Shown here piece by piece: positions 1 through 5,938 of a stretch of DNA of 9,956 nucleotides (its first letter is position 1; every line of letters starts with the position of its first letter). The DNA is from Anaerolineaceae bacterium UBA6133. GTDB taxonomy: Bacteria; Chloroflexota; Anaerolineae; Anaerolineales; Anaerolineaceae. Below the pieces are notes generated by a model. That model ran no database searches. It worked only from the letters and a program-made list of their open reading frames with translations, and was not told where the DNA came from. The stretch is taken from NCBI GenBank assembly GCA_002435825.1, contig DIVL01000064.1, forward strand, positions 1 to 9,956, written 5' to 3'. The translations under genes and the position numbers were made by a program.

Positions 1-39
1 GACAATCAAGACGGTATCTACAAGTGTGTCTGTTAGTAG

Positions 40-70
40 GGCGGAATGAACCTCTTTTGTTCACTCCGCC
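40..70. repeat. Imperfect hairpin upstream of the decarboxylase gene
   Basis: The arm GGCGGAATGAAC (40-51) pairs with GTTCACTCCGCC (59-70), giving eleven pairs with one A/C mismatch around a 7-nt loop. No T-run follows on either strand, so it is not a clear intrinsic terminator. It may be the end of an upstream transcript or a small dispersed palindrome. The bases between it and the promoter at 183 show nothing else that I can identify. Confidence 0.5.
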
Positions 71-182
71 AATGATGTGGATGTCGGGGTGAGCCTGCGG
101 AGGGCTTGTGTGGAAAAAAAGCTTTGAGGCAGTCTCATTCCGACCTGCCGCCAAAAAACTGTGTGTGTGGAGTGAGCTAAGC

Positions 183-188
183 TATAAT
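183..188 (+). promoter_or_regulatory. Putative -10 box for the decarboxylase gene
   Basis: A consensus TATAAT lies 17 bases before the ATG at 206. The -35 region at the usual distance (about 160-165, TGTGTG) is poor. If this box is used, transcription would begin near 195 and leave a leader of only about 11 nt. That fits the weak Shine-Dalgarno candidate (AGAGA) just before the ATG. Confidence 0.45.
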
Positions 189-205
189 TCACATCAGAGA
201 ATAAC

Positions 206-1180
206 ATGCAGCCCGAATTTACCGCCATTGCCCATCCCAACATTGCCTTCATTAAATACTGGGGCAACCGCGACGATGCCCTGCGCTTACCGCTGAACGG
301 CTCAATCTCCATGAACCTGAGCGGGATGGAAAGCCGGACAACCGTCCAATTCGATGAAGCACTTGAGCAGGATAGCTTCGAACTGAATGGTGAAGCACAA
401 TTAGGTCCGGGTTTGCAGCGGGTCTGCGATTTTCTGGACCAGGTGCGTCGGCTTGCCGACATAAACCAATTTGCCCAAGCCTCCTCCTCGAATAACTTCC
501 CCACCGGCGCCGGGATTGCCTCCTCGGCTTCCGCTTTCGCAGCCCTGGCACTGGCTGCCAGCAAGGCTGCAGGCTTGGACCTTAGCCAAAAAGAGCTTTC
601 ACGCCTTGCTCGGATGGGTTCCGGCTCGGCCTGCCGCTCAGTTCCGGATGGCTTCGTGGAATGGCTGCCAGGGGAGGATGATGCCAGTTCCTTTGCCGTC
701 AGCATCGCCCCCAAGGACCACTGGGACCTGGTGGACGCGGTCGCAGTAATAAGCCAAGGGCATAAATCGATCGGCTCCAGCGCCGGGCATAAGTTGGCGC
801 ATACCTCGCCGCTAAACGCCCAGCGTATGATGGATGCCCCGGAGCGGCTCAAAGCCTGCCGCGAGACGCTGTTGGGGCGCGATTTTGCGCGCTTTGCCGA
901 AGTAGTCGAGCTCGACTCAAACTACATGCACGCCGTGATGCGCACCAGTGATCCCCCGCTGGTCTATTGGGAGCCAGCCACGGAAGTGCTGCTCTGGCAG
1001 GTCTGGCAGTGGCGAAAAGCGGGACATGCCGTCTGTGCCACGGTGGATGCTGGTCCAAACGTGCATGTGCTTGCCCTGAAAAGCGAGTTGGAATGGCTCC
1101 AAAAGGCTCTATTAGTGCTGCCGGGAGTAAAAAATGTTCTGGTCGGGGAGCCGGCTGACGGTGCCCGACTGATTGATTGA
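206..1180 (+). CDS. mvaD: Mevalonate-pathway decarboxylase (diphospho- or phosphomevalonate decarboxylase)
   Basis: This 324-residue GHMP-kinase-superfamily enzyme should perform the ATP-dependent decarboxylation that yields isopentenyl diphosphate, or isopentenyl phosphate, in the cytosol. Length is normal for the family. The N-terminal motif NIAFIKYWGNRDD (12-24) carries the conserved Lys17. The ATP-binding loop is NNFPTGAGIASSAS (96-109), followed by RMGSGSACRS (136-145) with the substrate-binding Ser139, Ser141 and Arg144. The catalytic Asp is D281 in TVDAGPN. Two residues that, from memory of the Staphylococcus enzyme, contact the diphosphate differ here: the second Lys of KYWGK is Asn21, and the SSR-type Arg is Ala193. 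The N-terminal change in particular recalls the Chloroflexota phosphomevalonate decarboxylases known from Roseiflexus, which work with isopentenyl phosphate kinase. Family assignment is secure; substrate choice is inference. No other mevalonate-pathway gene lies in the window. The stop is 3 bp from the stop of the convergent gene. Confidence 0.95.
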   Translation: MQPEFTAIAHPNIAFIKYWGNRDDALRLPLNGSISMNLSGMESRTTVQFDEALEQDSFELNGEAQLGPGLQRVCDFLDQVRRLADINQFAQASSSNNFPTGAGIASSASAFAALALAASKAAGLDLSQKELSRLARMGSGSACRSVPDGFVEWLPGEDDASSFAVSIAPKDHWDLVDAVAVISQGHKSIGSSAGHKLAHTSPLNAQRMMDAPERLKACRETLLGRDFARFAEVVELDSNYMHAVMRTSDPPLVYWEPATEVLLWQVWQWRKAGHAVCATVDAGPNVHVLALKSELEWLQKALLVLPGVKNVLVGEPADGARLID

Positions 1181-1183
1181 TCC

Positions 1184-1816
1184 CTAGAAGGGTCTCATTC
1201 TATCAAGGGTATTCTTAGCGAGCTCATCAAGCGTGTCCGATATTTTCTCAATTGTTTTTGTCAGATCGGTAAAGCTGCGCGTGTGGGTCTCGAGGATACC
1301 GTTGAAAACATTGAGATCAAGGATATATTCTGCCTCACGTGGACTGGATTTGATCCCACCTAAGTAGGTAACTTTCACGTGGTATTGCTTTGGTAAAGTT
1401 CCTGAGTTCAGGACGTTTTTGATAACATCCACAGAAGCACGGATCTCATATTCGGGAGGAAGTGTTGGGATTACCTGGTGAATGAAAGCCAGTTGCTCAA
1501 TGTCGTAATTCTTGAGCGAGGTCTGCAGGGGTGGATCGAAGGCAATTTCCACATCCTGTGCTGCCGTGCGGCCGGTATTCTTGATGACCAGGTCAAAAAT
1601 CGGTGAGTCGGTCTGGTGATCAAAATACACCACCACGTAGGGTGCGATCTGTTGATCGCGATCCTCCACCATCTCCGCCACGCTTCGGTCCATCGCCTGG
1701 GCGGATTGCCTGGTACCCTCAGCCACTTCAGCTGTCTTGATCACATACACAATCAATGCAATCAAACTGAGGAGTTGGATAACAAACATAATGACGTCAA
1801 GTGTGTCAGCTTTCAT
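1184..1816 (-). CDS. Membrane-anchored protein of unknown function
   Basis: I do not recognise a named family for this 210-residue protein. One strongly hydrophobic helix at about residues 8-27 is followed by a polar, partly helical stretch (about 28-58), giving a single-pass N-terminal anchor. The rest is soluble and rich in beta-type sequence; DLVIKNTGRTAAQDVEIAFDP (about 75-95) resembles the immunoglobulin-like segments seen in many uncharacterised single-pass bacterial proteins. The last 45 residues look helical. The ATG start is supported by a strong Shine-Dalgarno (AGGAGGGA, 1821-1828). It is the last of three closely spaced minus-strand genes, 21 bp after the TfoX-domain gene, and ends 3 bp from the convergent decarboxylase gene. 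No intrinsic terminator is evident in that gap. Confidence 0.85.
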   Translation of the reverse strand: MKADTLDVIMFVIQLLSLIALIVYVIKTAEVAEGTRQSAQAMDRSVAEMVEDRDQQIAPYVVVYFDHQTDSPIFDLVIKNTGRTAAQDVEIAFDPPLQTSLKNYDIEQLAFIHQVIPTLPPEYEIRASVDVIKNVLNSGTLPKQYHVKVTYLGGIKSSPREAEYILDLNVFNGILETHTRSFTDLTKTIEKISDTLDELAKNTLDRMRPF

Positions 1817-1837
1817 CGGATCCCTCCTGTGGGAATA

Positions 1838-2176
1838 TCAGGTAATCTTACCTCTGCGCGGTTTTTTGGGCTTCGGTTCGGGCACATCCTCGTACAGAGC
1901 TCGAAAAAGCAGCCCCATTTTTTCGTCATCTTCGAGGTCTTGAATGATGTAATAAGGTCTTGACCCCTGATATGCCTCGCCGGTGGCAGCGTCTTCACCC
2001 AGCACGCGCGTGCTGCCCGGCAGGATTTTGAGGAATACCTGGTCGTCGCACACAAACCCCATCACGCGGTTGAACATGTAGAGCCCGTAATCGCCAAACA
2101 TTTTCCGGGCATCGATGCCTTCAATGTGGTCCAGGCATTCGAGCACGTAGTCTATATACTCTTTGGAGGTTCCCAT
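1838..2176 (-). CDS. TfoX N-terminal domain protein
   Basis: This 112-residue protein is essentially one TfoX/Sxy N-terminal domain. Family hallmarks are visible: an N-terminal helix (YIDYVLECLDHI), the signature ARKMFGDYGLYMFNRVMGF (about 23-41), then DDQVFLKI (about 44-51), and a late PYYIIQDLEDDEKMGLLFRAL segment. A basic, proline-rich tail (KPKKPRRGK) ends the protein. The C-terminal DNA-uptake half of full TfoX/Sxy competence regulators is absent, as in many stand-alone members whose function is unknown, so a competence role should not be assumed. It is the middle gene of a three-gene minus-strand cluster, with 25 bp before it and 21 bp after. The ribosome binding site is weak, so translation may be coupled to the upstream gene. 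Confidence 0.88.
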   Translation of the reverse strand: MGTSKEYIDYVLECLDHIEGIDARKMFGDYGLYMFNRVMGFVCDDQVFLKILPGSTRVLGEDAATGEAYQGSRPYYIIQDLEDDEKMGLLFRALYEDVPEPKPKKPRRGKIT

Positions 2177-2201
2177 CGCAACTCACGTTTCTCTGCTCAA
2201 T

Positions 2202-2642
2202 TTATTCTTTTTTCATGGACTTGTTCAGCACCAGGTTGGCTATCCCGGCAACCAGGAGCGGTAAAAGAATGGCAGTCAGGAAGATCCAAACCACGTAAGA
2301 AGTCTCAGTCATCTCGAGGAATAACAGCACATTCAGGCTGATCAACGCCAGCAGGATGACCACCAGGTAGGTAATGGTTGTCACATCAAGCAAGGTCTTC
2401 CTGCGTTGATTGGCAACATCTTTTGGCAATTCAAGCGAGGGTTTGGAAGCGGAGGAGAGTTGTTTTTCCTTCATTGCCGAGGTGTAGGCCAGCCAGGTGA
2501 AAACCGCCCAGTTGATGAAGACGATTGCTGCAATCAAAAACGTCGTCCTGGCTGAAGATTCAAGCGTCGGATGAATCAGAACCTGGATAGCCAGCGAAAG
2601 CCCCGTTGCGACATTGACCAGAAACAAGAAAAACTTATTCAA
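2202..2642 (-). CDS. Small integral membrane protein, four predicted helices
   Basis: This 146-residue protein is not assigned to a known family. Hydrophobic segments are visible at about residues 4-22, 33-52, 88-108 and 115-138. They form two hairpins joined by a charged loop of about 33 residues (KEKQLSSASKPSLELPKD region) and end in a lysine-rich tail. The start is TTG, chosen because a full AAGGAGGTT Shine-Dalgarno sits 5 bases upstream (2648-2656); no ATG competes nearby. It appears to be the first gene of a three-gene unit with the TfoX-domain protein and the single-pass protein. A weak -10 candidate, TAAAAT, lies at 2693-2688 without a convincing -35. A role in membrane sensing or transport cannot be told from sequence. 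Confidence 0.82.
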   Translation of the reverse strand: MNKFFLFLVNVATGLSLAIQVLIHPTLESSARTTFLIAAIVFINWAVFTWLAYTSAMKEKQLSSASKPSLELPKDVANQRRKTLLDVTTITYLVVILLALISLNVLLFLEMTETSYVVWIFLTAILLPLLVAGIANLVLNKSMKKE

Positions 2643-2647
2643 CGCTG

Positions 2648-2656
2648 AACCTCCTT
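2648..2656 (-). promoter_or_regulatory. Consensus Shine-Dalgarno deciding a TTG start
   Basis: On the minus strand AAGGAGGTT ends 5 bases before a TTG codon at 2642-2640. The match to the anti-Shine-Dalgarno is nearly complete. It fixes the start of the four-helix membrane protein at a rare initiation codon and implies that a strong site compensates for a weak start codon. Confidence 0.75.
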
Positions 2657-2804
2657 CCCGGGATGGCTTGATACAGTATGTCTAAGTATTTTACATGAAT
2701 TCCAGATACAACACAGCATCCATTTACAACCAACCTTTTCCCAGGAACCTTAGTTCAAGAACCAGCGAAAATAAAAGACTCGTCCGCAGAAATGTATCTT
2801 GTAA

Positions 2805-2852
2805 CAAAAAGACGTATGAATAATTGCGTTATTAAGCAAAAAGACGTTTGTA
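2805..2852 (+). promoter_or_regulatory. Pair of direct repeats, candidate operator
   Basis: CAAAAAGACGTATGAA at 2805-2820 is repeated as CAAAAAGACGTTTGTA at 2837-2852. The first 11 bases are identical and 13 of 16 match overall. The start-to-start distance is 32 bases, about three helical turns, so a protein could contact both on one face. A weaker resemblance (AAAAGACTCGT) lies at 2773-2783. The second copy sits just upstream of the TATAAT at 2862 and covers the place where a -35 box should be, so a bound protein could block or replace sigma contact there. What binds is unknown. Confidence 0.45.
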
Positions 2853-2861
2853 AAAATGATG

Positions 2862-2867
2862 TATAAT
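2862..2867 (+). promoter_or_regulatory. Putative -10 box for the AAA ATPase gene
   Basis: A perfect TATAAT lies 48 bases before the ATG at 2916. No good -35 is present 16-18 bases upstream, where AAAAGA-type sequence from the second direct repeat is found instead. The promoter may therefore need an activator or be dedicated and regulated. Confidence 0.5.
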
Positions 2868-2915
2868 ACATAAACACAGGCGCAAATAGGTTCAACTTGC
2901 GAAAGAGGAGACGAC

Positions 2916-4217
2916 ATGAAAAGAACCGTGATGCAACAATTAATCGAATGGAAGCAGGATAAACAGCGAAAGCCCCTTCTGATCCAGGGTGCTCGCCAAG
3001 TAGGTAAAACCTGGCTTATGCGTACCTTTGGAAAAGAACACTTTAAAAATGTTGCTTATCTGTCGATGGATCAGAACCCTCGTCTGCAAGCCGTTTTTAG
3101 CCAGGATTTTGATGTTAGCCGTATCATTGAAGCCCTTCGTATAGAATCGCAATTACCTATAGACGAGAATACGCTGCTAATTTTTGATGAAATCCAGGAA
3201 ATACCTCTTGCGCTCCAATCGCTAAAGTATTTCCAGGAACAACGCCCCGAGCTGCCCATTCTCGCTGCCGGATCGCTTCTGGGAGTGGCTCTACATAGTG
3301 GGATTTCCTTCCCGGTTGGAAAGATCCAACTATTGGATATGTACCCTATGAGTTTTCTTGAGTTTCTCGATGCTATCGGCAACGAAGAACTTGCGCTTTT
3401 GATACGTAACGCTGATTTCCAAATGATGAAAGTGTTCCGGGACAAGTTTATTTTTCTTTTAAAGCAATACTTCTTTCTAGGTGGAATGCCTGAAGTGGTT
3501 CAAGGGTATATAGAAAACCAAGATTACAATAAAGCTCGAAAAATTCAGAAAGATCTCGTTCAGTTGTATGAATACGACTTTTCAAAGCATACATTGGGAA
3601 TTATCTCCGAACGATTGAGGTTGGTTTACAACAGCATTCCAGCTCAACTCGGAAAAGAAAATAAAAAGTTTATTTATGGACACTTACGTAGCGGTGCAAG
3701 ATCCAAAGACTATGAAGATGCTATCCAATGGTTAGTGGACTGCGGCTTGGTGGTTCGTGTTCCCCGTGTGAGTAAAGCTGGTTTGCCATTATTGGGATAC
3801 GCTGACCTTACTGTGTTCAAACTTTTTTTGAATGATGTCGGACTTTTGTCCGCTATGGGTGATCTTGATGCCCGAACTCTGTTAGAAGGATCACAGATAT
3901 TTGAGGAGTATAAAGGTAGTCTCACCGAACAGTATATCTTGACTCAATTAATATCTGAATTGAAACTAAACCCGTTTTACTATTCAGAAGAACGTTCAAC
4001 TGCGGAAATTGATTTTTTGGTTCAACTGGCAGGTAATGTGATACCCATTGAGGTGAAAGCAACCGAAAACCTTCAAGCAAAAAGCCTTAAGGTTTATGCG
4101 GAAAAGTACAAACCAAACTATGTCATCCGCACCTCGCTTTCCGATTTCCGTAAAGAAGACTGGTTGATCAATCTCCCTTTGTATGCAATTAGTTGTCTCA
4201 GAACGATCGTTCAATAA
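2916..4217 (+). CDS. AAA ATPase with DUF4143 domain
   Basis: This 433-residue protein belongs to the widespread family with an N-terminal AAA_14 ATPase and a C-terminal DUF4143 region. Walker A is GARQVGKT (25-32), Walker B is LLIFDEIQ (87-94) with D91-E92, and AAGSLLG (about 117-123) fits sensor 1. The middle part (about 200-330) looks helical, winged-helix-like. Near the C-terminus, EIDFLV with Asp366 followed by IPIEVKA with Glu379 and Lys381 matches a PD-(D/E)XK nuclease-like core. Biochemical role of the family is not established; nuclease activity is inference. The ATG has an AGAGGAG site 5 bases upstream. The gene stands alone between divergent promoter DNA and a convergent gene. It is visibly AT-richer than the decarboxylase or hydrolase genes, consistent with horizontal acquisition, a pattern common in this patchily distributed family. 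Confidence 0.93.
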   Translation: MKRTVMQQLIEWKQDKQRKPLLIQGARQVGKTWLMRTFGKEHFKNVAYLSMDQNPRLQAVFSQDFDVSRIIEALRIESQLPIDENTLLIFDEIQEIPLALQSLKYFQEQRPELPILAAGSLLGVALHSGISFPVGKIQLLDMYPMSFLEFLDAIGNEELALLIRNADFQMMKVFRDKFIFLLKQYFFLGGMPEVVQGYIENQDYNKARKIQKDLVQLYEYDFSKHTLGIISERLRLVYNSIPAQLGKENKKFIYGHLRSGARSKDYEDAIQWLVDCGLVVRVPRVSKAGLPLLGYADLTVFKLFLNDVGLLSAMGDLDARTLLEGSQIFEEYKGSLTEQYILTQLISELKLNPFYYSEERSTAEIDFLVQLAGNVIPIEVKATENLQAKSLKVYAEKYKPNYVIRTSLSDFRKEDWLINLPLYAISCLRTIVQ

Positions 4218-4242
4218 CATCATAGTGAGTGGTTAAGAACCA

Positions 4243-4277
4243 GTAAAAAAGAAACCGGGAAGCGTGTGCTTCCCGGT
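4243..4277 (-). terminator. Intrinsic terminator of the carbamoyltransferase gene
   Basis: A perfect 10-bp stem, ACCGGGAAGC (4254-4263) with GCTTCCCGGT (4268-4277), closes a GTGT loop. Read on the minus strand it is followed by a T-rich tract (TTCTTTTTT), 20 bases after the stop at 4298. On the plus strand there is no T-run, though the stem could still mark the end of the convergent ATPase transcript. Confidence 0.85.
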
Positions 4278-4297
4278 GATCGTAAATTTGGCTGGGC

Positions 4298-5278
4298 CTA
4301 ATTCATGGTCAGCGCCATGACGGCTTTTTGCGCGTGCAGGCGGTTCTCGGCTTCATCATAGACTACAGAATTGGGTCCGTCGATGACCTCATCGGTGACT
4401 TCAATGTTGCGGTCAGCCGGCAGGGGGTGCATGTAGATGGCATCGCTCTTGGCAAGCTTCAACCGACGCTGATCCATGATCCAATCGGTGTAGGTGTCCT
4501 GCAGTTGTTTTCCCTTCACAGGATCGTCTGTGGTCACGAGCGGTCCCCAACTCTTGGCATAGATTATGTCCGCGTCCTTCATGCCTTCGTCCATGTCGTG
4601 CACGATCTCAAAGGAGGTGCCCCATTTTTTGGCTTCATCGGCTGCTTGCTGTTCGATTTCAGGCATGAGTAGGAATTCCTTGGGATAGGAAAGAGTGACA
4701 TCCATGCCGAAACGCGGCATCTGGAGGATGAGGGACTGTGGCACAGAAATGGGTTTGAGGTAGGAGGCGGCATAAGCCCAGGAGACAACGATCTTCTTGC
4801 GCTTCAGATCGCGGCCTTTTTTCTCCATGATGGTCATCAGGTCAGCCAGGCATTGGAAGGGGTGATAGACATCGCACTGCATATTAAGAACAGGCACACG
4901 GCAGTTCTTTGCGACCTCATTGAGGTAGGAATTGCCAATGCCCCAGTCACAGTGGCGGATGGCGATACCATCAAAATAGCGACCGTAGATCTCACCGATT
5001 TCTTTGGCAGTATCGCCGTGGGAAATCTGGGTGGTTTTGCTCTCGATGAAAGCGCCGTGCCCACCGAGCTGAGCCATACCAGCTTCGAAGGAGCCGCGGG
5101 TGCGGGTGCTGCTGAAGAAGAACAGCATTGCCAGCACTTTATCGCGCAGGTAGGGGTGGGGTTCGTTGAGGGCGCGTTTGCGTTTCAAATCCCAGGCGAC
5201 GTCCAGAACTGTTTCAACTTCCTCTTTTGAAAAGTCCAGATCGCCAATCAGGTCACGACCGTGAAGAAATGTTTGCAT
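4298..5278 (-). CDS. Knotted-type carbamoyltransferase (YgeW / N-acetylornithine carbamoyltransferase-like)
   Basis: This 326-residue cytosolic enzyme should transfer the carbamoyl group of carbamoyl phosphate to an amino acceptor. The carbamoyl-phosphate signature is SSTRTR (56-61), with HPFQ (139-142) as the second phosphate-site motif and YAKSWGP (240-246) near the C-terminus. The segment WAYAASYLKPISVPQS (167-182) is rich in proline and close to the loop that forms the trefoil knot in N-acetyl- and N-succinylornithine carbamoyltransferases. From memory it is closest to E. coli YgeW around NMQCD, this loop and RFGMDVTL, while the C-terminal DEAENRLHAQKA resembles acetylornithine enzymes. 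The usual HCLP motif reads HPLP (284-287), as in aspartate carbamoyltransferases. The acceptor substrate is therefore open; arginine biosynthesis or an unknown ureido compound are both possible. ATG with AAGGAGA upstream (5285-5291). Confidence 0.9.
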   Translation of the reverse strand: MQTFLHGRDLIGDLDFSKEEVETVLDVAWDLKRKRALNEPHPYLRDKVLAMLFFFSSTRTRGSFEAGMAQLGGHGAFIESKTTQISHGDTAKEIGEIYGRYFDGIAIRHCDWGIGNSYLNEVAKNCRVPVLNMQCDVYHPFQCLADLMTIMEKKGRDLKRKKIVVSWAYAASYLKPISVPQSLILQMPRFGMDVTLSYPKEFLLMPEIEQQAADEAKKWGTSFEIVHDMDEGMKDADIIYAKSWGPLVTTDDPVKGKQLQDTYTDWIMDQRRLKLAKSDAIYMHPLPADRNIEVTDEVIDGPNSVVYDEAENRLHAQKAVMALTMN

Positions 5279-5307
5279 TGTTACTCTCCTTGAGCATTCT
5301 TTTTTTG

Positions 5308-5336
5308 ATTATACTCAGCAAGCCTAGCTTTGACTA
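5308..5336 (-). promoter_or_regulatory. Putative promoter of the carbamoyltransferase gene
   Basis: On the minus strand TATAAT (5313-5308) lies about 30 bases before the start codon at 5278. A 4-of-6 -35 match, TAGTCA (5336-5331), is 17 bases further upstream. This -35 lies inside a 17-base sequence that recurs at 5584-5600. An own promoter shows the gene need not be read from the hydrolase gene upstream. Confidence 0.55.
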
Positions 5337-5416
5337 TAAGAAATTGAATGTTGACAGTTTTTTGTTTGGGCTGAGAGGGCAGCTTCCCTGTCTCCCACAC
5401 AAATCGTGAGGATTAA

Positions 5417-5453
5417 GCCAAACTCTAAAACAAAATCATGCCAAACTCTAAAA
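5417..5453 (+). repeat. Two exact 14-bp direct repeats
   Basis: GCCAAACTCTAAAA occurs at 5417-5430 and again at 5440-5453, 23 bases apart, in the leader side of the carbamoyltransferase gene. They could be a regulator site or a small local duplication. No protein is known to me for this sequence. Confidence 0.5.
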
Positions 5454-5483
5454 TGGATGTATGATTTACACACTGTAGCGCGT

Positions 5484-5734
5484 GGGTCAGGTTCTTCTGC
5501 CTGCCCCTGAGCATGGCAAATGGGGTTTCACCTGACGTCACGAATGCTGGCAAATAAAGCCCTTAACAAAGGTAGGTTTCCGTCTTTGACCATAAGAAAT
5601 GCAGACGTAGATAGGGAAATCCTTTGTACGGAGGGGGGTACTTCCTCCGCAGAATGCGCAAAAAAAAACAGCGGATGGACACAAGGCCCATCCCTACGAG
5701 GTTCTTTAGTACGGAGTGGGTTTGCTCCCTCCGT
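5484..5734. repeat. Cluster of small palindromic intergenic elements
   Basis: Four short hairpins follow one another in the noncoding gap: 5484-5506 (GGG-CAGG with CCTG-CCC), 5629-5649 (CGGAGG with CCTCCG), 5673-5693 (GGATGG with CCATCC) and 5711-5734 (ACGGAG with CTCCGT). The second and fourth share the outer sequence TACGGAG...CTCCG and look like copies of one element. The third, read on the minus strand, begins TAGGGATGGGCCTTGTG, of the same general form as dispersed intergenic repeats seen in many bacterial genomes. No reading frame with protein-like content was found across 5279-6021. Confidence 0.55.
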
Positions 5735-5780
5735 TAATCTCTGATCGTGCCGGTGTCCTCAGTGCGAAGCCTCCCCTTGG

Positions 5781-5938
5781 GACCGAGCACGCGAACTGAC
5801 CGAAGGTCTCCAGCTATAACAATCTAAAGCCAGATCGCCATGCCATGTTTCGCGGGGACAGGCTGCTTTGCTCGCGATGACGTGATTGATCGAGCCGGTC
5901 TCCAGACCGAGTACGGACTTTGACCGTCTGGTCTCCAG
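5781..5938. repeat. Imperfect 33-bp direct repeat pair flanking a GCGAGCAAAGC-type element
   Basis: A unit starting GACCGAG and ending GGTCTCCAG occurs at 5781-5813 and 5905-5938, with TGACCG conserved in the middle. A further GGTCTCCAG lies at 5897-5905. Between the copies, 5831-5884 read on the minus strand contains GTCATCGCGAGCAAAGC and then CCCCGCGAAACATGGC, of the form of the GTCATTGCGAGCGAAGC-type dispersed repeats I recall from many genomes. The stretch therefore looks like nested repetitive DNA, not a gene. Copy number elsewhere in the genome cannot be seen here. Confidence 0.5.

Noticed and set aside
61..852. Long minus-strand open frame of 263 codons opposite the decarboxylase gene
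   Set aside because: It is antisense to a clearly conserved enzyme gene, and its Ser/Ala/Arg-rich product looks like a shadow of the codon bias on the other strand.
1838..2176. A full TfoX/Sxy competence regulator
   Set aside because: At 112 residues only the N-terminal domain is present, and no competence genes are in the window.
2916..4217. The ATPase gene as part of a defence island or toxin-antitoxin pair
   Set aside because: No partner gene overlaps or adjoins it on the same strand, and both flanks are noncoding control or terminator sequence.
5417..5453. Possible start of a CRISPR-like array from the 14-bp direct repeats
   Set aside because: There are only two units, the repeat is too short, and the spacer is 9 bases.
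5461..5620. Possible small RNA or riboswitch ahead of the carbamoyltransferase gene
   Set aside because: Only one short hairpin is visible and no known riboswitch core or terminator-antiterminator pair could be traced; the region is over 180 bases upstream of the predicted promoter.
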